A stretch of DNA of 64,000 bases, taken from positions 62,001 to 126,000 of the forward strand of contig NZ_JAGGNW010000017.1 of assembly GCF_018614875.1 (NCBI RefSeq), written 5' to 3'. Shown one piece after another: positions 38,037-46,916 of the stretch (positions are counted from its first letter, which is position 1; the number at the start of each line of letters is the position of its first letter). The position numbers and the translations under genes are program-made. The notes beneath the pieces were generated by a model. That model did no database searches, was not told the DNA's origin, and was given only the letters and a program-made list of their open reading frames with translations. Origin of the DNA: Variovorax paradoxus (GTDB lineage: Bacteria > Pseudomonadota > Gammaproteobacteria > Burkholderiales > Burkholderiaceae_C).

Positions 38037-39197
38037 ATGTCCATCGACTACGCCGGCTTCCGGCGCGAACTCGAATCGTTCGCGCGCAGCGCCTGCCCGC
38101 CGGAGATCCGCGCCGTCGTCGCGGCCGGCCAGAAGATCGCCAAGCGCGAATACCAGGCCTGGCAGCAGATCCTGAACGCACAGGGCTGGGGCGCGCCGAG
38201 CTGGCCGCGCGAAGCGGGCGGCACCGGATGGGATATCCGCCAGCGCCTCATCTTCGAGGAGGTGATGGCCGAGAACGACTGCCCGCCGCTCTATCACCAT
38301 GGCCTGGGCCACATCGGTCCGGTGATCATCCGCTTCGGCACGCCCGAGCAGAAGGCGCGCTTCCTGCCGCGCATCCTCGACGGTTCCGACTGGTGGTGCC
38401 AGGGTTATTCGGAGCCCGGCTCGGGCTCCGACCTGGCCTCGTTGTCCACCAGTGCACGGCTGGAGAGCGGCGAGTGGGTCATCAACGGCCAGAAGATCTG
38501 GACCTCGCATGCCCACGAGGCCAGCATGATCTACATGCTGGTGCGCACTTCGAAGGAAGCGAAGAAGCAGGAGGGCATCTCGCTGCTGCTGGTGCCCATG
38601 GACACCCGGGGCATCACGGTGCGCCCCATCAAGACCATCGACGGCTGGCATCACCTGAACGAGGTCTTCTTCGACGACGTGCGCGTGCGCGCCGACAACC
38701 TGCTCGGTGAGGTCGGCAAGGGCTGGACCTGCGCCAAGTTCCTGCTGGAGCGCGAACGCCTGCCCCCGGCCAACGTGGCGCGGCTGGAGCTCATGCGCCG
38801 GCAGGTCACGCGCCTGGTCGAGGAGGCGACCCGGGCCGCTGCGGGCCGGCGCGACTTCAGCGGCCTGCACCACAAGCTGCTGCTGTGCGAGGCCGACGTG
38901 AAGGGCGCCCGCGTGATGATGGCAGAGGCAACGGACGACCTGATCCACCAGCGCCCGCTGGGCGTGCAGCCCTCCGTCATCAAGATGACCTGCGCCGACG
39001 TGGCGCAGCGCCTGACGACCATCGCCCTCGATGCGGTCGGTCCCGATGCGGCCCACCGCTTCCTCGCCGATGCCGGGGAGGACGTGCCCGACGCCACCTG
39101 GATCCAGAACTACATGTTCACGCGCGCCCGCACCATCGCCGGCGGCACTTCCGAGGTGCAGCGCAACGTGGTCGCCAACGAATTGCTGGGAGCCTGA
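38037..39197 (+). CDS. Acyl-CoA dehydrogenase, first of a tandem pair
   Basis: A 386-residue acyl-CoA dehydrogenase of the FadE-like branch. Key segments are WWCQGYSEPGSGSDLASLST, which binds flavin and substrate, IVIRFGTPEQKARFLPRI-type lead-in (GPVIIRFGTPEQKARFLPRI), and the C-terminal ARTIAGGTSEVQRNVVANEL. The short-chain-type catalytic Glu in YEGT is absent; enzymes of this branch use a base elsewhere. The ATG follows CAGGAGACAAG. A second acyl-CoA dehydrogenase gene follows after three bases, suggesting that the two products form a heteromeric enzyme, as in actinobacterial steroid side-chain degradation. Confidence 0.88.
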   Translation: MSIDYAGFRRELESFARSACPPEIRAVVAAGQKIAKREYQAWQQILNAQGWGAPSWPREAGGTGWDIRQRLIFEEVMAENDCPPLYHHGLGHIGPVIIRFGTPEQKARFLPRILDGSDWWCQGYSEPGSGSDLASLSTSARLESGEWVINGQKIWTSHAHEASMIYMLVRTSKEAKKQEGISLLLVPMDTRGITVRPIKTIDGWHHLNEVFFDDVRVRADNLLGEVGKGWTCAKFLLERERLPPANVARLELMRRQVTRLVEEATRAAAGRRDFSGLHHKLLLCEADVKGARVMMAEATDDLIHQRPLGVQPSVIKMTCADVAQRLTTIALDAVGPDAAHRFLADAGEDVPDATWIQNYMFTRARTIAGGTSEVQRNVVANELLGA

Positions 39198-39200
39198 GCC

Positions 39201-40310
39201 ATGTCCACTTCTTTCCCATCGCTGTTTCCCGGCATGCTGCTGGACGCAGCGGGCCGCTATGCCGAGGACCACATCGCGCAGGAGATCCAGGGCGATCCCG
39301 TGCGCGAGCTGGGCTGGACCGCCACCCTCGTGCCCGAGGAGGCCGGCGGCGCCGGCGGCAGCCTGAGCGACCTCGCATCCATCGTCGAGGGACTGGCCAC
39401 GCATGGCCTGCAGCTGCCGGTGGTCGAGACCTGCGCCGTCGTGCCGCTGCTGCTGCAGGCGGCCGGTGCCGAGACGGCCCATCGCTGGCTGGAGGCGGTG
39501 GCCGAGGGCAGCGCGCAGATTGCGCCCCTGACGGCGCTGTCCGCCACGCCCGACCACGATGCCGTGACGGCCAGGCACCTGGACATCGGCTACGAGCTGA
39601 GCGGCGTGGTGCAGGGCGTCGACCTGACCCTGCCCGCCACGCACTACCTCGTGCCCGCGCAGATGGATGGCGATGACGCCATCTTCCTGGTCGATGCCGA
39701 GCGCGTCGGCACGCCGAAGACCTGCTACCGGACGATGGAGGGCCGTCGGGGTGCCGACTTCGCGCTCGAGCGGCTCGCGGTACCCGAGGGCGCCTGCCTC
39801 GCACGCGGCGCTGCCGCGCGCGAGGCGCGTGCGAAAGCGACCGACGCGGCCCTGCTGCTGACCGCCGCCGACACGGTGGCGGCGCTGGCCACCCTGATCC
39901 GCCAGACCGTCACCCATCTGAAGGAGCGGCGCCAGTTCGGCGTGGCGCTCTCGACCTTCCAGGTGCTGCGCCATCGCTTGGCCGACATGTACGTGAAGTA
40001 CCTGGGCGCCAAGGGCCTGGTGATCCACTGCTTCCACGCCTACGAGCAGAACGCGGCCGACCTGCGCCGCACGCTGCGCCTGGCCAAGGTGTCGCTGGCC
40101 GAGTCGGCGCGCGCCTGTGCCGAATCGGCCATCCAGATGCACGGCGGCATGGGCGTGAGCGAGGAGGTCCTGGCCACCCGCACGGCCCAGCGTCTCATCG
40201 CCTCCGAGTTCCGCTACGGCGACCGGCTCATGCATGTCGCACGGCTGCTGGCGCAGCCGGAATCCACCGAACAAGTTTCCCTTTCCAATCCAACCGGGAG
40301 TGTGCGATGA
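39201..40310 (+). CDS. Acyl-CoA dehydrogenase, second of a tandem pair
   Basis: A 369-residue, more divergent acyl-CoA dehydrogenase. The C-terminal domain is clear (KERRQFGVALSTFQVLRHRLADMYV and IQMHGGMGVSEEV), while the middle domain lacks the TEP..GSD block found in the partner gene. That pattern is typical for the smaller subunit of heteromeric acyl-CoA dehydrogenases, in which only one subunit type carries a full active site. It lies three bases after its partner and overlaps the enoyl-CoA hydratase gene by four bases. Confidence 0.85.
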   Translation: MSTSFPSLFPGMLLDAAGRYAEDHIAQEIQGDPVRELGWTATLVPEEAGGAGGSLSDLASIVEGLATHGLQLPVVETCAVVPLLLQAAGAETAHRWLEAVAEGSAQIAPLTALSATPDHDAVTARHLDIGYELSGVVQGVDLTLPATHYLVPAQMDGDDAIFLVDAERVGTPKTCYRTMEGRRGADFALERLAVPEGACLARGAAAREARAKATDAALLLTAADTVAALATLIRQTVTHLKERRQFGVALSTFQVLRHRLADMYVKYLGAKGLVIHCFHAYEQNAADLRRTLRLAKVSLAESARACAESAIQMHGGMGVSEEVLATRTAQRLIASEFRYGDRLMHVARLLAQPESTEQVSLSNPTGSVR

Positions 40311-41068
40311 GCATCGATCTGGAAGTTTCCGACTACATCGCCGTCGTGCGGCTGGACAAGCCGCCGGTCAATGCGCTGGACCGCGCCACGCGCCGCCGCC
40401 TGATCGAGATCTTCGACGAGGTCTCCGAGCGCTCCGACGTGCACGTCGCGATCCTGACGGGCACCGGCAAGTTCTTCTGCTCCGGCGCGGACCTCAAGGA
40501 CCGGCCCGATGCGCAGAAGGCGGGCGACTTCCTCGACCACAACCGCTGGACGCGCGAGACCGGCAATGCCATCCGCGAATGCGCCAAGCCCGTGATCGCG
40601 GCCGTCAACGGCCCCGCGCTGGGCGCCGGCTTCGGCCTCATGGCCTCATGCGACATCTTCCTGGCGAGCGAGGACGCCACCTTCGCCATGCCCGAGATCA
40701 ACGTCGGCCTGGCCGGCGGCGTCTCGATGCTGCGGACCCTGGTCGGACGGTCGTTCACGCGCCGCATGTTCTTCACCGGCATGAAGGTGCCCGCCGCCGA
40801 GCTGTATCGCCGCGGCGTGATCGACGAGGTGGTGCCTGCCGAACAGCTGATGCCGCTGGCCATGGAGATCGCGCAGGAGATCGCCTCGAAGGCGCCGCTG
40901 GCCATCGCCTATGCGAAGCAGGCGGCCAACATGATGGACCTGATGCCGCAGCGCGATGGCTACCGCTTCGAGCAGAACATCACCATGGCGCTGGCCAAAA
41001 CCGACGATGCGCAGGAGGCCCGCAAGGCCTTCCTGGAAAAGCGCAAGCCCGTCTACAAGGGGCGCTGA
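40307..41068 (+). CDS. Enoyl-CoA hydratase/isomerase family protein
   Basis: A 253-residue crotonase-superfamily enzyme. The oxyanion-hole segments are visible: CSGADLKDRPD and NGPALGAGFGLMASCDI, followed by FAMPEINVGLAGGVSML with one of the usual catalytic glutamates. It should hydrate the double bond made by the acyl-CoA dehydrogenases encoded upstream, or act as an isomerase or C-C hydrolase on a ring intermediate. The ATG overlaps the upstream stop (ATGA), and the next gene follows after one base. Confidence 0.88.
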   Translation: MSIDLEVSDYIAVVRLDKPPVNALDRATRRRLIEIFDEVSERSDVHVAILTGTGKFFCSGADLKDRPDAQKAGDFLDHNRWTRETGNAIRECAKPVIAAVNGPALGAGFGLMASCDIFLASEDATFAMPEINVGLAGGVSMLRTLVGRSFTRRMFFTGMKVPAAELYRRGVIDEVVPAEQLMPLAMEIAQEIASKAPLAIAYAKQAANMMDLMPQRDGYRFEQNITMALAKTDDAQEARKAFLEKRKPVYKGR

Positions 41069-41069
41069 G

Positions 41070-43202
41070 ATGCAGGCAGTAGAAGTGGGCCACGGCCTCG
41101 ACGCGCTGTTCAAGCCGCGCTCGATCGCCATCTTCGGCGCATCGGACGACGTCACCAAGATCGGCGGCCGGCCGCTGCAGTTCCTGCAGAAGTACGGCTA
41201 TGCGGGCGGCATCTACCCGATCAACCGCAAGGCCGGCCTGGTGCAGTCCCTGCAGGCCTATGCGAGCGTGGCGGATCTGCCCGAGGTGCCCGAGCTGGCC
41301 GTGGTGGCCGTGCCTCCCGCGGGCGTGCTCGACGTGGTGCAGGACTGCGCCCGGCGCGGCGTGAAGGCCGCGGTCATTTTGTCCGCCGGCTTCTCCGAGA
41401 TGGGCGAGGAGGGCAGCCGCCTGCAGGGCCGCATCGGCGAGGTGGCCCGGGCCACCGGCATGCGCATCGTCGGCCCCAACTGCCTGGGCGCCATCGGTGT
41501 GCCGGACAAGAGCATTGCCACCTTCTCGGTGGCGCTGGAATCGTCCTTTCCCACGGCAGGCTCCGTGGGCATCGTCTCGCAGAGCGGCAACCTGGGCAGC
41601 TTCACCCTGCGGCTGGCCGATGAGCGCGGCCTGGGCATCAGCCGCATGCTGACCACGGGCAACGAATGCGACGTGGACATCGCCGATGCCATCGCATCGC
41701 TCGCGGCCGACCCCGGCACCTCCGTGATCCTGTGCTGCATGGAAACCTGCCGCGACGGCGCCAAGCTGACGCGGGCCATGGCGATGGCGCGCGAGGCCGG
41801 CAAGCCGCTGGTTGTGCTCAAGGTCGGCGTCTCGGAGGCCGGCAGCGAGGCCGCAGCCTCGCACACCGGCGCGCTGGCCTGTTCCGACGCCGTGTTCGAT
41901 GCCGTGCTGCGCCATGGCGGCGCCATCCGCGTGCCCAGCATCGAGTTGCTGCTCGAGGTCGGTCATGCGCTGTCCGTGGTCGGCCCGGCGCGCGTGCCCG
42001 GCGGCAACCGCGTGGCGGTGCTCACGGCCTCCGGCGGCTTCGGCGTGCTGCTGGCCGATGCGGCCAGCGCGCAGGGCCTGGCGCTGCCCAAGCTCGGCGC
42101 GCAGACCCAGGCGCGCATCCTGTCGGTCGTGCCTTTCGCCGCGCCATCCAATCCGGTGGACATGACGGCGCAGGTGTCGAGCCGGCCCGAGGTTCTGGCC
42201 CAGGTGCTCGATGCCGTGGCGCGGGACGACAGTTGCGACGCGCTGATCCTGCAGTCGGCCAACGCGTTCCATGTGCCCCGGCTGCGCGACGTGTTCCTGG
42301 GCGCGCTGGCGCAGGTGCGCAAGGACCATCCCTCGCGCCTGATCCTGCTGTGCGCGCGTGCCCCGCAGGACGTGCGTGCCCGGCTCACCGAGATGGGCTT
42401 CCCCATGGTCGAAGGCATCGATGCCGCCTGCGCGACGCTGGCTGCGCTGATGCGCTTCGGCGCGCGCGACCGGGCACCGGCTGTCGCACCGGCCATCGAC
42501 CGCGCGCCGCTGCCCGCCGAGGCCTTCGCCACCGAGGCCAGCGCCAAGGCCGTGCTGGCCGAGGCGGGCCTGCCCGTGCCCCAGGAGGCGATCGCCGCCA
42601 GCCGCGACGAGGCGCTCGCCGCGGCGCGCGAGATGGGCTTTCCGCTGGTGCTCAAGATCGTCTCGCCGGACATCGCGCACAAGACCGAGGTCGGCGGCGT
42701 GTTCGTCGGCGTGGTTTCCGAAGAGCAACTGCGCGAGGAATACGACAACCTGCTGGCGCGCGTGGCCCGGAAGGCGCCCCAGGCCCGCATCGCCGGCGTG
42801 CTCGTCGCGCAGATGGTGCAGGGCGGCGTCGAGCTGATCCTGGGCAGCAAGAAGGACCCGGTGTTCGGCCCGATGGTGATGGTCGGCCTGGGCGGCATCT
42901 TTGCCGAGATCCTCAAGGATGTGGCGCTGCAGCCGGCGCCCGTGGACGAGGCGCAGGCCACCGCCATGCTGCAGTCGCTCAAGGCCTTCCCCTTGCTCGA
43001 CGGCGCGCGCGGCCGGCCCAAGGCCGACGTGCAGGCCGCGGCGAAGGCCATCGTGGCGCTGTCGCGATTCGCCGTGCGCCATGCCCAGAGCGTTTCCGAG
43101 ATCGATATCAACCCCTTGATCGTGCTGGACCAGGGGCGCGGCGCCTATGCGCTCGACGCGCTGATCGTGCCCACGGAACAAGCCATGAAGGGCAAGCAAT
43201 GA
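41070..43202 (+). CDS. ADP-forming acyl-CoA synthetase (fused alpha/beta)
   Basis: A 710-residue NDP-forming acyl-CoA synthetase. The N-terminal CoA-binding domain starts FKPRSIAIFGASDDVTKIGG. The succinyl-CoA-synthetase-like ligase domain contains GIVSQSGNLGSF and the phosphohistidine loop ASHTGALACSD. The C-terminal third is an ATP-grasp domain with FPLVLKIVSPDIAHKTEVGG and PMVMVGLGGIFAEILKD. It links acid, CoA and ATP to acyl-CoA, ADP and phosphate. In this operon it probably activates the acid product of the monooxygenase step. It is coupled to the SDR gene by a four-base overlap. There is no C-terminal acetyltransferase domain, which sets it apart from Pat. Confidence 0.9.
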   Translation: MQAVEVGHGLDALFKPRSIAIFGASDDVTKIGGRPLQFLQKYGYAGGIYPINRKAGLVQSLQAYASVADLPEVPELAVVAVPPAGVLDVVQDCARRGVKAAVILSAGFSEMGEEGSRLQGRIGEVARATGMRIVGPNCLGAIGVPDKSIATFSVALESSFPTAGSVGIVSQSGNLGSFTLRLADERGLGISRMLTTGNECDVDIADAIASLAADPGTSVILCCMETCRDGAKLTRAMAMAREAGKPLVVLKVGVSEAGSEAAASHTGALACSDAVFDAVLRHGGAIRVPSIELLLEVGHALSVVGPARVPGGNRVAVLTASGGFGVLLADAASAQGLALPKLGAQTQARILSVVPFAAPSNPVDMTAQVSSRPEVLAQVLDAVARDDSCDALILQSANAFHVPRLRDVFLGALAQVRKDHPSRLILLCARAPQDVRARLTEMGFPMVEGIDAACATLAALMRFGARDRAPAVAPAIDRAPLPAEAFATEASAKAVLAEAGLPVPQEAIAASRDEALAAAREMGFPLVLKIVSPDIAHKTEVGGVFVGVVSEEQLREEYDNLLARVARKAPQARIAGVLVAQMVQGGVELILGSKKDPVFGPMVMVGLGGIFAEILKDVALQPAPVDEAQATAMLQSLKAFPLLDGARGRPKADVQAAAKAIVALSRFAVRHAQSVSEIDINPLIVLDQGRGAYALDALIVPTEQAMKGKQ

Positions 43203-43957
43203 ACATGTCTCTTGCGGGCCGTACGGCCTTCATCAGCGGCGCGGGCCACGGCATCGGCCGCGCCGCTGCCCGCGCCATGGCCCGCCTGGGCGCCACCGTC
43301 GGCATCAACGACCTGAAGCCGGAGTTCGTGGAGGAGGCCGTGGCCGAAATCCGCGCCCTCGGGGGCCAGGCCATCGGGCTGCCCTGCGATGTGTCGACGC
43401 GCGAGGGCATGCGCGAGGCCGTTGCGCAGTTCGCGCGCGATGCGGGCCGGCTGGACGTCATGGTCAACAACGCGGCCTGGGTGCGCTACCAGCCGCTGGC
43501 CGAGATCACGCCGGAGGTCATGGACCGCATGCTGGAGATCGGCTTCAAGTCGGTGATCTGGGGCATCCAGGCCGCGGCCGAAGCCATGGACCCGCAGCGC
43601 GGCGGCTCGATCATCAACGTGGCCTCCATCGCGGCCTTCAAGTCGCCGATGCGCTCGGTTGTCTACAGCGGCATCAAGGCCGGCGTGCTGGGCATCACCC
43701 GCGCATCGGCCGCCGACCTGGGCTCGCGCAACATCCGCGTGAACGCGGTGGCGCCCGGCGCGGTGCCCACCGAAGGCACCGCCAAGCATCGCAATGCGGA
43801 ACTCGATGCCAGGCGCATCGGCCGCACGCCGCTGGGCCGGCTGGGCACGGTGGAAGACATCGCCGACGCCATCTGCTTCCTGGCCGGCGACGACTCGCGC
43901 TTCTTCAACGCGGATGTGCTGCGCCTGGACGGCGGCGCCTCGGAGACATCACTGTGA
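43199..43957 (+). CDS. Short-chain dehydrogenase/reductase (SDR)
   Basis: A 252-residue classical SDR. The nucleotide-binding motif reads FISGAGHGIGRAAAR (Ser in place of the usual Thr), NNAAWV follows, and the active site is NVASIAAF with Tyr-x-x-x-Lys in VYSGIKAG. The C-terminus has the normal RLGTVEDIADAICFLAGDDS. It probably oxidises a hydroxyacyl-CoA or alcohol intermediate made by the hydratase upstream. The ATG overlaps the synthetase stop, and its own stop overlaps the VOC gene start. Confidence 0.9.
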   Translation: MNMSLAGRTAFISGAGHGIGRAAARAMARLGATVGINDLKPEFVEEAVAEIRALGGQAIGLPCDVSTREGMREAVAQFARDAGRLDVMVNNAAWVRYQPLAEITPEVMDRMLEIGFKSVIWGIQAAAEAMDPQRGGSIINVASIAAFKSPMRSVVYSGIKAGVLGITRASAADLGSRNIRVNAVAPGAVPTEGTAKHRNAELDARRIGRTPLGRLGTVEDIADAICFLAGDDSRFFNADVLRLDGGASETSL

Positions 43958-44334
43958 GCGGCGCCGTTCAACCGCCCAGGCGCGTGCAGAACGTGTTCGT
44001 CGTGGCGAAGGAGCCGGCCAGGCTGCATGCCTTCTACCAAGGCGCGCTGGGCCTGCCGATGAAGTTCCGCGATGGCGACCGCTGGATCCAGTACGACGTG
44101 GGCAACACCAACGTGGCGCTGGCCTGCCCCGAGGAGGCGGCGCCCGCCACCAGCGGGCTGGTGATGGTGCTGGAGGTGGACGACTTCGAGGGTGCACAGG
44201 AGCGCATCAGCGCCGCCGGGGGGCAGGTGCTGGGGTTGCGCGACATGGGCAGCCACGGCGCCGTGCTGTCGCTGCGCGATCCCGAGGGCAACCTGGTGCA
44301 ACTGTTCCGGCGCGCCGCGCCCGCGACGCCATGA
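43954..44334 (+). CDS. VOC/glyoxalase-fold protein
   Basis: A 126-residue vicinal oxygen chelate protein with FVVAKEPARLHAFYQGALGL at the start and LSLRDPEGNLVQLFRR at the end. A Glu in the terminal beta-strand position would normally be a metal ligand. The start is GTG, overlapping the SDR stop. It could be an epimerase, lyase or dioxygenase acting on an intermediate of this pathway. Nothing in the sequence fixes which one. Confidence 0.8.
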   Translation: MSGAVQPPRRVQNVFVVAKEPARLHAFYQGALGLPMKFRDGDRWIQYDVGNTNVALACPEEAAPATSGLVMVLEVDDFEGAQERISAAGGQVLGLRDMGSHGAVLSLRDPEGNLVQLFRRAAPATP

Positions 44335-44876
44335 GTGCCTCCGTGCAAGGGCTGGCAGCCCTGCAGGCCTTGCTGGACCGCGAGGCGATCCGCGACTGCC
44401 TGCTGCGCTATTGCCGCGGCATCGACCGCTGCGACGAGGCGGCCCTGCGTTCGGCCTACTGGGAGGACGCCTCGGACTGCCATGGCGCCTGGAACGGCAG
44501 CGCCACCGGCTTCATCGAGCAGGCGCTGCCCCGGCTGCGGCAGGGCGGACGCCGCGTCCACCAGATCACCAACGTGCTGATCGAGCTGCACGGCGATGCC
44601 GCTGCGGTGGAGAGCAGTTTCTTCGCACTGCAGGCCACGACCGCACGGCCCGAGTGCGAAACCTTCCTGTGCGGCCGCTACGCGGACCGCTTCGAGCGCC
44701 GCGGCGGCGAGTGGCGCGTGGCCGCGCGCACGGTGATCTACGACTGGATCGAGGAGCGCACGCGGCCCGAGCTGAAGCAGGACGATGCCGCCCTGTTCGG
44801 CGCGCGCCAGCCGGTCGGCGGCGCCGCGCCGCACGACGCCGTGTATGCGTTGCTGCGCGAAGTGCGCGGCGCGTGA
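44331..44876 (+). CDS. NTF2-like/SnoaL-type protein
   Basis: A 181-residue protein with an NTF2-like (cone-shaped) fold: LDREAIRDCLLRYCRGIDRC at the start and DRFERRGGEWRVAARTVIYDW towards the end, with CHGAWNG between. This family includes dehydratases, isomerases, cyclases and ring-hydroxylating dioxygenase beta subunits. It is the last gene of the nine-gene operon and overlaps the VOC gene by four bases. It probably acts on the same pathway, but no reaction can be assigned. Confidence 0.8.
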   Translation: MSASVQGLAALQALLDREAIRDCLLRYCRGIDRCDEAALRSAYWEDASDCHGAWNGSATGFIEQALPRLRQGGRRVHQITNVLIELHGDAAAVESSFFALQATTARPECETFLCGRYADRFERRGGEWRVAARTVIYDWIEERTRPELKQDDAALFGARQPVGGAAPHDAVYALLREVRGA

Positions 44877-44972
44877 TGGCGACCGGTCGCCCGCCCTGAA
44901 GTCCGAAACGTGCGCGCCTGTCGCCCAGACTCGCCCGACGAGCGGTTTGTTGCGCATTTCGCTGGATTTCTT

Positions 44973-44994
44973 GCCTGATCCTCTGAGGTCAGGC
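44973..44994 (+). terminator. Weak hairpin after the monooxygenase operon
   Basis: GCCTGA and TCAGGC pair across a ten-base loop, followed by CTCTTTC. It lies 97 bp after the last operon gene and just before the AraC start, so it could end the operon transcript. The stem is short. Confidence 0.4.
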
Positions 44995-45001
44995 CTCTTT
45001 C

Positions 45002-46018
45002 ATGGATGGAGATTTGCTTGGCAAGTTAGAGTCTTCCGCGGAGGCTCCAAGCAGCATGGCATCCAGACAATACGACACGGCCGCCCAGTGCAATCCGCCG
45101 CAGGCGGCGATGGCGCAGATCATCGGCGCGCGGACTCCAGGCGCGGGCGACTACGAAACACCCATCGCCGGTCTCGGCTTCTTTCGGCGCGAATCTCCCG
45201 CCCCGCCCGCCGTCTGCATGATCGAGCCGAGCATCGTCCTCCTCGCCCAGGGTGCGAAGCAGATGTGGGTCGGCGGCGAGGCTTATCCCTATGACACCTC
45301 GCGATTCCTCATCACCTCATTGGACGTGCCCGCCAATTCGGAGGTGAGGGTGGCAAGCCCGCAGCAGCCCTGCCTGGGTCTGGTCTTGAAGCTCGACGTG
45401 CGCGTGCTGGCCGAGCTGATCGCGCAGGGCAGCCTGCCGCCGCATCGTGATCGCCCGGTCGGGGTGGGCGTGGGCATCGGTGCGGCAACGCCTGCCCTGT
45501 TGGCGCCGTTCGGGCGCCTGCTGGAGTTGCTGGACGAGCCCGAAGCCATTCCTGTTCTCGCACCGCTGATCCATCGAGAAATCCACTACCGGCTGCTGAT
45601 GAGCGATCAAGCGTCCAGGCTGCGGCAGATCGCTTCGGTGGACGGGCAAGGCCACCGCATTGCAAGAGCCATCGACTGGCTGAAGCTGAACTATGCCTCG
45701 CCGCTTCGCATCGATGAACTCGCGGCCCGTGTGCAGATGAGCACGCCCACGTTCCATCATCACTTTCGCCAGCTCACCGCGATGAGCCCGCTGCAGTATC
45801 AGAAGTGGCTGCGGTTGAACGAAGCAAAGCGATTGATGCTGAACGAACACTTCGATGCAGCAAGTGCGGCATTCAAGGTCGGCTACGAAAGTCCCTCCCA
45901 GTTCAGCCGCGAATACAGCCGTTTGTTCGGTGCGCCGCCCAAGCGGGACATCGAGGTGTTGCGAGAGGGCGCCAGGGGCGCCGATGTGCGCAAGCAACGG
46001 CTGGCAAGCCTGGCGTAG
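45002..46018 (+). CDS. AraC-family transcriptional regulator
   Basis: A 338-residue AraC-type regulator. The N-terminal half is an AraC_N-type sensing domain (CMIEPSIVLLAQGAKQMWVG, SPQQPCLGLVLKLDVRVLAE). The C-terminal half has two helix-turn-helix motifs, LRIDELAARVQMSTPTFHHHF and AASAAFKVGYESPSQFSREY with SRLFGAPPKRD. The ATG at 45002 lacks a good ribosome-binding site, and Met19 (45056) is an alternative. Downstream on the same strand is paoABC, and upstream is the monooxygenase operon. AraC members of this type often control aldehyde-responsive genes, so paoABC is a plausible target. Confidence 0.85.
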   Translation: MDGDLLGKLESSAEAPSSMASRQYDTAAQCNPPQAAMAQIIGARTPGAGDYETPIAGLGFFRRESPAPPAVCMIEPSIVLLAQGAKQMWVGGEAYPYDTSRFLITSLDVPANSEVRVASPQQPCLGLVLKLDVRVLAELIAQGSLPPHRDRPVGVGVGIGAATPALLAPFGRLLELLDEPEAIPVLAPLIHREIHYRLLMSDQASRLRQIASVDGQGHRIARAIDWLKLNYASPLRIDELAARVQMSTPTFHHHFRQLTAMSPLQYQKWLRLNEAKRLMLNEHFDAASAAFKVGYESPSQFSREYSRLFGAPPKRDIEVLREGARGADVRKQRLASLA

Positions 46019-46268
46019 GACTTCCGTTCACATGACGTTGCAACATCATCGGATTGGGCAAGAAAAGCAGCCGAAATGCTCTATCAATTCCTGCATGGCT
46101 CTAGAAAAATGGCGGTCCAGGCCCCCGCTTTTTCCAAGTGAGGGGCCGGATGGCCCGGTCCGGCGCGTCATGCCTTCTTGGCATGCGGCGTCGCGTTTCT
46201 GTGGACGGCGCTGACCGGACCCACCGAACGGGCACGACGTACCCGAACTTCGAACAACAGGAGCCGAC

Positions 46269-46916
46269 ATGGACAGTCCCACGACCCCCTTGATCTCGCG
46301 GCGCGACGCCCTCATTGCCGGCGCCGCCACCGCCGCGGCGGTTTCGTCTTCTTCTTCCGCGCCTGCCGCGGCGGCGCCGGCTGCGCCTGCGGCAGCGGCC
46401 GTACCCCGCGTGAAGCTGTCGCTGAACGTCAACGGGCAAGTTCGTTCGCTCGAGCTCGACACGCGGACGACCTTGCTCGATGCGCTGCGCGAGCACCTGA
46501 ACCTCACCGGCACAAAGAAGGGCTGCGACCACGGCCAGTGCGGCGCCTGCACGGTCATCCTCGATGGAAGGCGGATCAACTCCTGCCTGACGCTCGCCGT
46601 CATGCACGAGGGCGCTCAGGTCACCACCATCGAAGGACTCGGCACCCCGCAGAACATGCACGCGCTGCAGGCCGCCTTCGTCAAGCATGACGGCTACCAG
46701 TGCGGCTACTGCACGCCCGGCCAGATCTGCTCGGCGGTGGCGGTCATCGACGAGGTCAAACGCGGTGTTCCGAGCCACGTGAGCGCCGATCTCATGGCCA
46801 GGCCCATCCTGTCGGCCGAAGAGCTGCGCGAGCGCATGAGCGGCAACATCTGCCGCTGCGGCGCCTACTCCAACATCGTCGATGCCATCACGGAAGTGGC
46901 CGGGAGCAGCACATGA
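46269..46916 (+). CDS. paoA: Periplasmic aldehyde oxidoreductase, [2Fe-2S] subunit
   Basis: A 215-residue iron-sulfur subunit. The N-terminus has a twin-arginine signal (SRRDALIAGAATAAA), marking export of the folded complex. The plant-type [2Fe-2S] cluster is CDHGQCGACTVILDGRRINSC without breaks, and the second cluster is formed by CGYCTPGQ and CRCGAYSN. The family transfers electrons from the molybdenum centre of PaoC to the FAD of PaoB. ATG follows AACAGGAGCCGAC. It overlaps paoB by four bases. E. coli PaoABC detoxifies aromatic aldehydes, and the same role is likely here. Confidence 0.92.
   Translation: MDSPTTPLISRRDALIAGAATAAAVSSSSSAPAAAAPAAPAAAAVPRVKLSLNVNGQVRSLELDTRTTLLDALREHLNLTGTKKGCDHGQCGACTVILDGRRINSCLTLAVMHEGAQVTTIEGLGTPQNMHALQAAFVKHDGYQCGYCTPGQICSAVAVIDEVKRGVPSHVSADLMARPILSAEELRERMSGNICRCGAYSNIVDAITEVAGSST

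Noticed and set aside
40980..43199. A 739-codon minus-strand frame opposite the acyl-CoA synthetase
   Set aside because: Composition is dominated by Gly/His/Arg/Ala repeats typical of antisense frames. The plus-strand protein has complete CoA-binding and ATP-grasp motifs.
46019..46268. The 250-bp gap before paoA searched for an AraC operator or riboswitch
   Set aside because: No convincing repeat, conserved RNA element or good -35/-10 pair was found.
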